Shown in pieces: positions 1 through 5,087 of a stretch of DNA of 12,274 nt. Each line of letters begins with the position of its first letter. Position 1 is the first letter of the stretch. The stretch lies in NCBI GenBank assembly GCA_910585505.1, contig CAJUFF010000080.1, forward strand, positions 1 through 12,274, written 5' to 3'. The translations under genes were made by a program, and so were the position numbers. Below the pieces are notes generated by a model. The model did no database searches, was not told the origin of the DNA, and saw only the letters and a list, made by a program, of their open reading frames with translations. The DNA is from an uncultured Ruminiclostridium sp. (GTDB lineage Bacteria; Bacillota; Clostridia; Oscillospirales; Ruminococcaceae).

Positions 1-58
1 GGAGAGCATCTGCCTTACAAGCAGAGGGTCACAGGTTCGAGCCCTGTAACTCCCACCA
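1..58 (+). tRNA. tRNA-Val (anticodon TAC), 5' end cut off by the window edge
   Basis: The visible part runs from within the D arm to an encoded CCA at 56-58. The anticodon loop CTTACAA gives TAC, which reads Val GUA codons. The T arm CAGG-TTCGAGC-CCTG is intact, and the 3' acceptor strand AACTCCC (48-54) is followed by discriminator A. The missing 5' bases should complement AACTCCC. It is the first visible member of a plus-strand tRNA cluster, so the promoter probably lies upstream of the window. Confidence 0.93.
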
Positions 59-96
59 AAAAACAGTCGGACATATACGCTTGTCGGCTGTTTTTT
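59..96 (+). terminator. Rho-independent terminator after tRNA-Val
   Basis: An A-rich stretch leads into CAGTCGGACA, a short loop (tatacgc) and TTGTCGGCTG followed by TTTTTT. The arms pair with one G-U wobble and one bulged base. The stem starts directly behind the tRNA-Val CCA, so it probably ends that transcript. If so, the downstream tRNAs need their own promoter or readthrough. Confidence 0.7.
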
Positions 97-251
97 AAGG
101 TATTAATGTTTTTTTATTTCTTTAAGGATCGTTGTTTTGCTTGCTTCGGAATTAATGTCGCAGACTTGCCAAAACGTGTTCCAACTTTGTTCTTTTATCC
201 ATTTGTTGACGATTGCGGCAATCGCTTGCCAATCCGGGTAAAAGAAATATT

Positions 252-328
252 GGCTCGGTAGTTCAGCTGGTTAGAACGCTAGCCTGTCACGCTAGAGGTC
301 GTGGGTTCGAACCCCATCCGAGTCGCCA
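252..328 (+). tRNA. tRNA-Asp (anticodon GTC)
   Basis: A complete 77-nt cloverleaf. Acceptor GGCTCGG pairs with CCGAGTC with one G-U wobble. The anticodon loop CTGTCAC gives GTC, the T arm GTGGG-TTCGAAC-CCCAT is regular, the discriminator is G and CCA is encoded at 326-328. A 155-nt gap separates it from the terminator behind tRNA-Val. I see no convincing full promoter in that gap, only an isolated TTGACG near 208. Confidence 0.97.
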
Positions 329-375
329 CCGCCGAAAGGCGGCAGCCGTTTCCCCAAAAAAGAGCGGCTGTTCTT
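329..375 (+). terminator. Tandem hairpins behind tRNA-Asp, probable terminator or processing stems
   Basis: CCGCC-GAAA-GGCGG (329-342) is a GNRA-tetraloop hairpin starting immediately after the tRNA CCA. A second stem, CAGCCG (343-348) with CGGCTG (365-370), follows and ends in TTCTT. The second stem has an A-rich loop and only a short, interrupted T run, so termination may be partial. The stems could also guide 3' processing of tRNA-Asp. Confidence 0.5.
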
Positions 376-403
376 AACCCCCCTTTACTTTTATCACCCA
401 ATC

Positions 404-429
404 CTCATCCCATATACAGATGGGATGAG
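404..429 (+). repeat. Perfect 10-bp inverted repeat just before tRNA-Phe
   Basis: CTCATCCCAT (404-413) and ATGGGATGAG (420-429) are exact reverse complements around a 6-nt loop. The hairpin ends two bases before the mature 5' end of tRNA-Phe and has no T run, so it is not a simple terminator. A role in 5' leader folding or RNase P recognition is inference. Confidence 0.6.
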
Positions 430-431
430 AT

Positions 432-507
<76 letters not shown>

Positions 508-531
508 CCCCCGCGGTGCAAGCTGCGGGGG
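508..531 (+). repeat. G/C hairpin filling the tRNA-Phe to tRNA-Gly spacer
   Basis: CCCCCGC (508-514) pairs perfectly with GCGGGGG (525-531), and the stem extends by a G-U and a G-C pair. It begins at the base after the tRNA-Phe CCA and ends 8 nt before tRNA-Gly. There is no T run, so it is better read as an inter-tRNA spacer stem in a polycistronic precursor than as a terminator. Confidence 0.6.
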
Positions 532-539
532 ACCCAAAT

Positions 540-615
540 GCGAGTGTAGCTCATCTGGTAGAGCGCCACCTTGCCAAGGTGGAGGTAGCGAGTTCGAGCC
601 TCGTAATCCGCTCCA
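540..615 (+). tRNA. tRNA-Gly (anticodon GCC), acceptor stem partly unpaired
   Basis: A 76-nt tRNA. Anticodon stem-loop CCACC-TTGCCAA-GGTGG gives GCC, T stem GCGAG pairs with CTCGT, the discriminator is T and CCA is encoded at 613-615. Acceptor strand GCGAGTG faces AATCCGC. Pairs 1-3 and 6 hold, pair 5 is G-U, and pairs 4 (A x C) and 7 (G x A) do not form. A CACTCGC 3' strand would pair perfectly. Either this is a decaying copy with a functional gene elsewhere, or the 3' end has been altered. Confidence 0.85.
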
Positions 616-669
616 GTAGCTTATTTTAGTTTTTTGGAATATTTTATATATGTTCCGAATAAGCTATAC
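616..669 (+). repeat. AT-rich nested inverted repeat behind tRNA-Gly
   Basis: TAGCTTATT (617-625) is the reverse complement of AATAAGCTA (658-666). An inner GGAA (636-639) pairs with TTCC (653-656). It starts two bases after the tRNA-Gly CCA and has a T-rich stretch inside the left half. It could end the transcript or be part of a spacer structure. Confidence 0.45.
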
Positions 670-697
670 CAAGCTCTTGCAAAAGCGGGGGCAGTGA

Positions 698-746
698 GAT
701 TTTCGTTTTTGTGAACAAAAGTTGCGTATTCACAAAAGCGAAAATC
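698..746 (+). repeat. 18-bp inverted repeat abutting tRNA-Cys
   Basis: The arms 698-715 (GATTTTCGTTTTTGTGAA) and 729-746 (TTCACAAAAGCGAAAATC) pair over 18 positions with a single G-U wobble around a 13-nt loop. The right arm ends exactly one base before tRNA-Cys position 1 at 747. There is no T run downstream of the hairpin. The almost exact symmetry suggests a relic of a small mobile element or a deliberate leader stem. Confidence 0.65.
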
Positions 747-820
747 GGCGCTATAGCCAAGTGGTAAGGCGTGGGTCTGCAACACCCTGATCCCCGGTTC
801 AAATCCGGGTGGCGCCTCCA
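747..820 (+). tRNA. tRNA-Cys (anticodon GCA)
   Basis: A complete 74-nt tRNA. Acceptor GGCGCTA pairs with TGGCGCC with one U-G, the anticodon loop carries GCA, the T arm CCCGG-TTCAAAT-CCGGG is regular, the discriminator is T and CCA is encoded at 818-820. It is the last tRNA of the cluster. The AT-rich repeat island begins directly behind it. I saw no second copy of its 3' end in the window that would mark an attachment site. Confidence 0.97.
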
Positions 821-842
821 GCTAAATATGACCAAAAAGATA

Positions 843-884
843 TTATGCCCACAAATGGCTGTATAAAGTCATTTGTGGGCATAA
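843..884. repeat. Hairpin repeat H, copy 1 (perfect 15-bp stem)
   Basis: TTATGCCCACAAATG (843-857) is the exact reverse complement of 870-884, with a 12-nt loop. The same structure recurs at 2160-2201 with a G-C pair for A-U at one step and C-G for U-A at another, so both copies keep perfect stems. Similarity continues a little upstream (the xTATTATGCCC flank). It could serve as a terminator-like structure behind the tRNA cluster, but no T run follows. Confidence 0.75.
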
Positions 885-943
885 ATCTTGTAAAAAACAG
901 GATTCACCATCCGCGAATATTTTTGTAACGAAACAGGACTTAA

Positions 944-961
944 TTTAAGATTGCACCCTAA
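944..961 (+). repeat. Left outer arm of the inverted repeat around the HAD gene
   Basis: TTTAAGATTGCACCCTAA here matches the reverse complement of 1920-1938 with one A missing. Weaker similarity extends outward to about 935 on the left and 1947 on the right (shared ACTT). The arms lie about 960 bp apart and enclose the HAD gene and both inner arms. Confidence 0.7.
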
Positions 962-994
962 GCCATACTTTTTGATCATCCATATATTTTTCTC

Positions 995-1016
995 TATACC
1001 TTCGTCAAAGATTAGT
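995..1016 (+). repeat. Dispersed repeat R1, copy 1
   Basis: It reads TATACCTT-cgt-CAAAGATTAGT. Similar units occur at 1837-1857 (reverse orientation), 2245-2266 and 4893-4912 (interrupted). The similarity with the 2245 copy extends upstream through TCATCCATATA and TCTATACC. In the copies at 1837 and 4893 the centre is the palindrome TTGATCAA. Confidence 0.6.
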
Positions 1017-1043
1017 GCTTGTTTGAAAATAGAGGATAGGAGT

Positions 1044-1074
1044 AATACTAATCCCTTTTTAAAACTGTTGGATT
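1044..1074 (+). repeat. Left inner arm of the inverted repeat around the HAD gene
   Basis: This 31-nt arm (AATACTAATCCC, a T run, then AAAACTGTTGGATT) is the reverse complement of 1892-1921, with a single extra T in the run of T. It lies 57 nt upstream of the HAD start codon. Confidence 0.8.
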
Positions 1075-1130
1075 AGTGTTTTGGGGGCAACTCTTTTTAA
1101 ACTATGGATAAAAAAGGGGTTGGTATAAAA

Positions 1131-1805
1131 ATGATTTTTTTTGATATTGATAATACTTTAATTGATTATGATACTTCTGAAAAAAAAGCTATAATGGAAT
1201 TGTTTAAGACAAAATATGATATTTTATTAAATGATGAGCAGGTGCAATATTGGCATACTATATCAAAAAAATATTTTGACAGATATTTACATGGTGAACT
1301 GAAATTCAAAGAACAAGGGAAAAAACGTTTTTGTGAAATGACGAATTTTTGTAGCAGGAATATTGAAGAAAGAGAAGGTGTGTTGTTATTTTGTGATTAT
1401 CAATTTTTGTTGGAAAAGAATTGGATACTGTTCAGTGATGTTAATGATGCAATTAAATTATTGAAGGATTTTAGACTTGGAATAATAAGTAACGGGAAAT
1501 CCAAACAACAAAAATCAAAATTATTATGTACGAATATAGATGACCATTTTGAAATAGAATTATTTTCTGAAGATATTGGAAAAGCAAAACCATGCACGGA
1601 TATTTTTTGGGAAGCTGTAAGAAAATCGGGTGAAAAGATAAATGATATTATTTATGTGGGAGATAATGTTATTACAGATATAATTCCGTGTGAAAAAATA
1701 GGGATAAAAAGTGTACTTATTGATAGAAAAGGTGAAAGTGATTCTTGTCACACTACAATAAATAATTTATGCGATTTAGAGAGACTGGTTAAAAAATGGT
1801 TATGA
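1131..1805 (+). CDS. HAD-superfamily phosphatase, YjjG/YfnB-like (subfamily IA)
   Basis: The 224-residue protein has all four HAD motifs: DIDNT (D5 nucleophile, D7 acid/base), ISNG (S120), a KP lysine (K153, GKAKP) and GDNVITD (D178, D183). The helical insert between motifs I and II is a C1 cap. Such enzymes use Mg2+ to hydrolyse phosphate esters. YjjG/YfnB members dephosphorylate nucleoside monophosphates, but the substrate here cannot be read from sequence. I chose ATG 1131 rather than ATG 1104 because HAD proteins begin a few residues before motif I and AAGGGG lies about 11 nt upstream. The gene is far more AT-rich than its neighbours, with A/T at most third positions. It stands alone between inverted repeats (1044-1074 and 1892-1921), which points to horizontal acquisition. 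No terminator was seen. Confidence 0.88.
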   Translation: MIFFDIDNTLIDYDTSEKKAIMELFKTKYDILLNDEQVQYWHTISKKYFDRYLHGELKFKEQGKKRFCEMTNFCSRNIEEREGVLLFCDYQFLLEKNWILFSDVNDAIKLLKDFRLGIISNGKSKQQKSKLLCTNIDDHFEIELFSEDIGKAKPCTDIFWEAVRKSGEKINDIIYVGDNVITDIIPCEKIGIKSVLIDRKGESDSCHTTINNLCDLERLVKKWL

Positions 1806-1836
1806 TAGAAGGCAGTGCGGTATGTGCGTACTCATT

Positions 1837-1857
1837 CTAATCTTTGATCAAGGTATA
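1837..1857 (-). repeat. Dispersed repeat R1, copy 2 (reverse orientation)
   Basis: Read on the minus strand it is TATACCTTGATCAAAGATTAG, with the self-complementary core TTGATCAA. It lies 31 nt behind the HAD stop, facing copy 1. On the plus strand it contains a chance TATAAT (1854-1859) without a good -35 partner. Confidence 0.6.
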
Positions 1858-1891
1858 ATAATACGAATGATCGATAATTAGTGCTTATACC

Positions 1892-1921
1892 AATCCAACA
1901 GTTTTAAAAGGGATTAGTATT
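1892..1921 (-). repeat. Right inner arm of the inverted repeat around the HAD gene
   Basis: It is the reverse complement of 1044-1074 apart from one missing base in the A run. It is immediately followed by the right outer arm, with which it shares two bases. On the left the two arms are separated by 82 extra bases. Confidence 0.8.
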
Positions 1922-1938
1922 AGGGTGCAATCTTTAAA
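1920..1938 (-). repeat. Right outer arm of the inverted repeat; also forms a local hairpin
   Basis: TTAGGGTGCAATCTTTAAA pairs with the left outer arm at 944-961. Its inner part GCAATCTTTAA (1927-1937) is also a perfect reverse complement of TTAAAGATTGC at 1955-1965. The segment can therefore form either a long-range or a short-range stem. Confidence 0.65.
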
Positions 1939-2159
1939 CAAGTTGTAGACTTGATTAAAGATTGCTATCAATTTAGAGAAAGGTCGGTCAGACTCCCCTC
2001 CTTTTTTCACGGAACTAAAGAAAGGCTATCTGGTCATGATGCACCGGCAGCATATCGCTGCACTCAAAAAGCTCGACTTTTGTCGGGCTTTTTTACTTAC
2101 CTAAACGTTAAATCTTTCTTATTGTACATAAACCGCATATGTATTGACAGAAAACATAT
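1939..2159 (+). other. Gene-free segment with a structured 3' end; possible small RNA
   Basis: I recognise no protein here. From about 1975 to 2065 the base composition is more balanced than in the surrounding island. A hairpin GCAGC-ATATC-GCTGC lies at 2047-2061, and a textbook terminator follows at 2066-2094. That is the usual layout of the 3' end of a small RNA or of a lost gene. No promoter with both boxes was found, so the 5' end is unknown. Confidence 0.3.
2066..2094 (+). terminator. Strong rho-independent terminator
   Basis: AAAAAGCTCGAC, loop TTTT, then GTCGGGCTTTTTT. The stem pairs over its full length with one U-G wobble and ends in a run of T. It lies 260 nt behind the HAD stop, too far to be that gene's ordinary terminator unless the transcript is long. 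It may belong to an unseen RNA starting upstream. Confidence 0.8.
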
Positions 2160-2201
2160 TATGCCCGCAAACGTCCGTGTAGGTACGTTTGCGGGCATAA
2201 C
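2160..2201. repeat. Hairpin repeat H, copy 2 (perfect 15-bp stem)
   Basis: TTATGCCCGCAAACG is the exact reverse complement of the right arm ending at 2201, with a 12-nt loop. Relative to copy 1 (843-884) two stem pairs differ and both strands have changed together. The loop is not conserved. A unit with repeat R1 follows downstream, as it does after copy 1. Confidence 0.75.
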
Positions 2202-2244
2202 TGCCTTTAGCAGAAAATAATCCTTAGTCATCCATATAATTGTC

Positions 2245-2266
2245 TATACCTTAACCAAAAATTAGT
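2245..2266 (+). repeat. Dispersed repeat R1, copy 3, overlapping a hairpin
   Basis: TATACCTT-aac-CAAAAATTAGT. The segment CTTAACCAA (2250-2258) pairs perfectly with TTGGTTAAG (2268-2276), giving a 9-bp hairpin about 12 nt beyond the DUF3781 stop. On the minus strand no T run follows, so it may stabilise or only weakly terminate that transcript. Confidence 0.55.
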
Positions 2267-2287
2267 ATTGGTTAAGAATTATGTAGG

Positions 2288-2530
2288 TCATATTTTTACT
2301 TTATGTGCAGTTATGATTGTATAGCTATGAGCGTTTACCGTTATTCTGCAATTACCTGCAACCGCATACCAATTTTTTCCGATTCGTTCAATTATTGTGC
2401 CTTCAGATAAAATTTGTGTTTTGCACCATTGAACAGGATCCTCCGCTTCAAGCTGTAAATTCCTTTTTATTCTTTCCGCACCCATTTCTGTTGTATGGAG
2501 TTTAGCAATATTTTCAATTAAACCGTTCAC
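2288..2530 (-). CDS. DUF3781 family protein
   Basis: An 80-residue protein with the features I associate with DUF3781: KLHTTEMGAERIKRNL (residues 10-25), then WCKTQIL, GKNWYAVAGNCRITVNA and a C-terminal SYTIITAHK. The length is close to the whole family domain, so the gene appears intact. No catalytic residues or biochemical function are known to me. There is no signal peptide or membrane segment, so it should be cytoplasmic. The start is GTG at 2530, supported by GGGAGT six bases upstream; no in-frame ATG is as well placed. It lies 83 nt behind the lipoprotein gene in the same orientation and may be read from the same transcript. The function call rests on memory of the family consensus. Confidence 0.82.
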   Translation of the reverse strand: MNGLIENIAKLHTTEMGAERIKRNLQLEAEDPVQWCKTQILSEGTIIERIGKNWYAVAGNCRITVNAHSYTIITAHKVKI

Positions 2531-2613
2531 TTAATTACTCCCTGCTCCAAAATTGCTTTTTCAGTATATATCAATTCGTTTTATCGGAAACACTAACTCG
2601 AATTGAGACTTAA

Positions 2614-3684
2614 TTATTTAAACGACTCCGAAATCAGATCCCCTTCATTCAATCCCGCAACTATAACCGTATATCCGTTAACAGTACCTCCTACGGAAAC
2701 CGGCGTCTGTATTCTGTCACCGTTCTTTATCAGATAGACATATGCGTTTTCTCTGTTTGAAACCGCCCCCATAGGCACCGCGAGAACATTATTCATCTCC
2801 CTTGTGGTATAGTTGACGGTAGCCCATCCGGCAACAACAGCGTTCGGAGTTTCCTCCAACATTTTTTCCAGAACATCTGGCTCAAATCCAATAATGACAT
2901 TTTTACTGCTGTCCGCCGCCACGGGGCCGGTTTTAGCGGATTCAAACAGCATATTTTCTTTGGAATACTTTAGGTCGAACTTATACGCCCCGCTGTTGGG
3001 TACGCTTACGATTGTCCCCTCGTAGGTATTTCCCGTTAAAGTAACCGATACCTTTGCACCCAATCTGTATTTGTCCTCTTCTTCTTTTGTAGAGGGAGCG
3101 CCTATGTAGGCGTAAATTTCATCGGGATGCGCGATGGAGCAGATATAAGTTCCTTCCTCCAGCTCCTCACCCACGGTAAGCGGAGCGGCGTCGGAAACTA
3201 CGCAGTCATAGGGGGCTCTGATAGTGTAGCTGTCTATTTGATACTGTATTGAATCAAGCACCGCTTTTTCGTACTCATATTCAAGCTTTGCCGCTTCGGT
3301 ACCCAAGGCTTGACTGTTCTCATACGCCGCTTGAGTCAGTATTTCCTGCCTACGGTATGTATAGTCCAGAGCCGAGCTGTCCAATACCGCTATAACATCA
3401 CCCTCTTTAAGCTCCTGAAGCTTTGACAGCTTATAGCTCACCAGATTCGCCCCCGCAGGAGTATACAGCGAATCCGAAAGAGCGTATCCCAGAGCGGCTC
3501 CGATATTTTCTCCGGAGGACAGATTCATTCTTCCGACCTCATACGTTTTATAATCCTCATGCTGAACCCCCTCGTAGATGGGGATCTCAATTTCTCCTTC
3601 AACTCCGCCGGAACACCCCGACGATAAAAAAAGCCCAAGCGACAGCAAAGCTGCCGTTATCCTTTCAATACGTCCTTTTTTCAT
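2614..3684 (-). CDS. HlyD/MFP-type efflux adaptor lipoprotein
   Basis: A 356-residue protein. The basic start and hydrophobic segment (ITAALLSLGLFL) end in LSSGC, a lipobox placing the lipid anchor at Cys24. It then resembles periplasmic adaptor (membrane fusion) proteins: split lipoyl-like halves around residues 75-102 and 152-185, a short alpha-helical hairpin between them (103-150), a beta-barrel region (190-300) and a C-terminal VAVPMGAVSNRENAYVYLI segment typical of the membrane-proximal domain. In Gram-positives such proteins normally work with an ABC or MacB-type transporter. No such partner is in this window. I start at ATG 3684 rather than the longer upstream frame because only this start gives a clean signal peptide. 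It sits 1 nt behind the epimerase stop, so translation is probably coupled. The transported substrate cannot be inferred. Confidence 0.8.
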   Translation of the reverse strand: MKKGRIERITAALLSLGLFLSSGCSGGVEGEIEIPIYEGVQHEDYKTYEVGRMNLSSGENIGAALGYALSDSLYTPAGANLVSYKLSKLQELKEGDVIAVLDSSALDYTYRRQEILTQAAYENSQALGTEAAKLEYEYEKAVLDSIQYQIDSYTIRAPYDCVVSDAAPLTVGEELEEGTYICSIAHPDEIYAYIGAPSTKEEEDKYRLGAKVSVTLTGNTYEGTIVSVPNSGAYKFDLKYSKENMLFESAKTGPVAADSSKNVIIGFEPDVLEKMLEETPNAVVAGWATVNYTTREMNNVLAVPMGAVSNRENAYVYLIKNGDRIQTPVSVGGTVNGYTVIVAGLNEGDLISESFK

Positions 3685-3685
3685 A

Positions 3686-4867
3686 TTAAAACTCAAGCCT
3701 TTCAATAACCTCAAGGCACATTCTGCCGTTATGATAGGGACATTTCCACGGATCAACAGCGGGCTTGAAATCCGCAGGCGTTCCGTTTTCGTCCACCTGT
3801 GAATACCACTCTCCGCCCTCGCGTCTGTCTATGATTTTTTCCTTTATATAATTCCAAACGGAACGGGAAATGTTTTCATATTCGGAATCTCCGTACCGCT
3901 GATAAGCGTTGAGAAATCCCACCACGCTTTCCGCCTGTACCCACCATATGCGCCATGTGTTGATTTTGTCGTTTTCTCTCTCGTTAAGAACAGAACCTTC
4001 CTTAAAAGCTATGCCGGCTATGTTACGTACTATTTTCCGATTCATTACGGAAATTTTTTCCCTAAGCTTCACAAAATCTTCGGATCCGCCGTCGGCTATA
4101 ACGTCGCATGCTCTGTCTAAAAGCCATGTGGCTTCGATATCGTGACCGTAGGAATGTATGTCCCCGATTACGTTCATTTCCTTATCAAAGAATACCAGAA
4201 GCTTTGAACCGTCCTTGTCATAGATTCTGTCATATGTAAGCTTAAGCTGAAAAATCAGCCTTTCAAGCACTTTTTCGTTTCTTGATACCCTATACAATTC
4301 GGTATAGGCCTCGATAAGGTGCAATACCGTATTCATGGTCTTATCCGCCATCAGTCCGTTTTCGGAAAGGGCGTCGTTTTCGATAAGCTCAAACTCCCTG
4401 CTCTGTGCCTCCAGATACGCCACGGAGTCAACGCACTTCTTTTCAACGGTTTCAAATATATTAAGCGCCAGCTCAAGGGCTTCCTTGTCTCCGGAAGCGT
4501 CATAATAGCTTGACATGGCGTAAATGAAAAATGCCTGACAATAGGTATGCTTCATGGAATCGTTAACCGAGCCGTCGGCGTTCATCATCCAGTAAACACC
4601 GCCATATTCCCTGTCGACACAGTGCTTTCGCAAAAATTCAAAGCAGTGGGAAGCTTTATCCAGATACTCCTTTTTTCTGAGCACAAGATAGCAGTTGGAG
4701 TAAAACCAAAGTATTCTGGAATGAAGTATGACCCCCTTGGGCGCATTCTTGTCCGTCTTAAGTCCATAGCTTACCAATCCGTAAAATCCGCCTCTTTCAT
4801 AGTCGCAAAGGGCGTCCCAAAAGGGGATTATATGATTTTCAAGCTCCTTTTGTATTTCCGCTTTCAT
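3686..4867 (-). CDS. Cellobiose 2-epimerase (AGE superfamily)
   Basis: The 393-residue protein closely follows cellobiose 2-epimerase of Ruminococcus albus as I recall it (EC 5.1.3.11), which converts the reducing glucose of cellobiose or other beta-1,4 disaccharides to mannose. Expected active-site elements are present: SRILWFYSN (Arg51), MKHTYCQAF (106-113), DKTMNTVLHLIEAY (175-188), SYGHDIEATW (His242), WWVQAE (308-313) and WKCPYHNGRMC (His379). The two histidines act as acid/base pair in the family, in an (alpha/alpha)6 barrel. There is no signal peptide, so it acts in the cytoplasm on imported sugars. Start ATG 4867 has AAGGAG five bases upstream. It is the first gene of a pair with the lipoprotein gene. 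No mannosylglucose phosphorylase or sugar transporter is adjacent. N-acylglucosamine 2-epimerase is the alternative call, less likely given the DKTMN and KCPYHN segments. Confidence 0.92.
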   Translation of the reverse strand: MKAEIQKELENHIIPFWDALCDYERGGFYGLVSYGLKTDKNAPKGVILHSRILWFYSNCYLVLRKKEYLDKASHCFEFLRKHCVDREYGGVYWMMNADGSVNDSMKHTYCQAFFIYAMSSYYDASGDKEALELALNIFETVEKKCVDSVAYLEAQSREFELIENDALSENGLMADKTMNTVLHLIEAYTELYRVSRNEKVLERLIFQLKLTYDRIYDKDGSKLLVFFDKEMNVIGDIHSYGHDIEATWLLDRACDVIADGGSEDFVKLREKISVMNRKIVRNIAGIAFKEGSVLNERENDKINTWRIWWVQAESVVGFLNAYQRYGDSEYENISRSVWNYIKEKIIDRREGGEWYSQVDENGTPADFKPAVDPWKCPYHNGRMCLEVIERLEF

Positions 4868-4892
4868 AAATGCTCCTTATACTGATAATCGT

Positions 4893-4912
4893 TTTACCTT
4901 GATCAAAGATTA
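4893..4912 (+). repeat. Dispersed repeat R1, copy 4, interrupted by a MITE-like element
   Basis: TTTTACCTTGATCAAAGATTA runs to 4912, where the palindromic element begins. The sequence resumes behind it at 5074 with TAGTATT. Joining the two sides at one TA gives AAAGATTAGTATT, matching the copies at 995 and 2245 (ATTAGT, ATTAGTATT). Confidence 0.65.
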
Positions 4913-5073
4913 GGGCGTATCTGAAAACCAAGCAATTTTGTACAATTTCGCTAAATGCGTGGCGATTTCAAGGAAAAAAGCGGAGAAATACGAGGGTATT
5001 TCGAGCATTTTTGACGCAAAAAGCGCCCGCAGTTAGTAGAAATTGTGCAAATTGCGACTTTTCAGATAGCCCA
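4913..5073. mobile_element. 161-bp palindromic MITE-like element, flanked by TA
   Basis: The two halves are imperfect reverse complements over nearly their whole length (about 80 nt each). They meet at the perfect hairpin GAAATAC-GAGG-GTATTTC (4985-5002). The ends read GGGCGTATCTGAAAA on the left and, reversed, TGGGCTATCTGAAAA on the right, followed by matching GCAATTT and ACAATTTC blocks. TA lies on both sides (4911-4912 and 5074-5075), the target preference of IS630/Tc1-mariner-type transposition. It has no coding capacity. It lies between the DUF1015 and epimerase genes, about 46 nt upstream of the epimerase start, so it may influence their shared or separate expression. Confidence 0.8.
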
Positions 5074-5087
5074 TAGTATTAAACCGG

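Larger units (their letters stand above)
821..1130. other. Gene-free AT-rich repeat island between tRNA-Cys and the HAD gene
   Basis: I see no coding region here. In order it holds hairpin H copy 1 (843-884), the left outer inverted-repeat arm (944-961), a unit containing repeat R1 (about 977-1022), and the left inner arm (1044-1074). The 82-nt segment 962-1043 is absent from the right-hand partner of the inverted repeat. It is bounded by TAA on both sides, as if inserted (or lost on the right). A clear promoter for the HAD gene was not found. Confidence 0.7.

Noticed and set aside
747..820. tRNA-Cys 3' end as an integration (att) site for the island
   Set aside because: No direct repeat of the tRNA 3' end was found downstream in the window and there is no integrase.
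1104..1130. Upstream ATG as start of the HAD gene
   Set aside because: There is no ribosome site at proper spacing, and nine extra residues before the family's usual start; ATG 1131 fits better.
1854..1859. TATAAT on the plus strand as a promoter
   Set aside because: There is no -35 box at 16-18 nt and no gene directly downstream; it arises within repeat R1 and its flank.
2145..2165. TTGACA followed by TATTAT near 2145-2162 as a promoter
   Set aside because: The spacing is only about 10 nt and the second box lies at the edge of the hairpin H stem.
1951..2220. Plus-strand frame of 89 codons
   Set aside because: It runs through a strong terminator and hairpin H copy 2 and has no ribosome site or protein-like composition.
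843..2280. Repeats in the island as a CRISPR array
   Set aside because: The repeats are few, differ in orientation and spacing and are not regularly interspaced; there are no cas genes.
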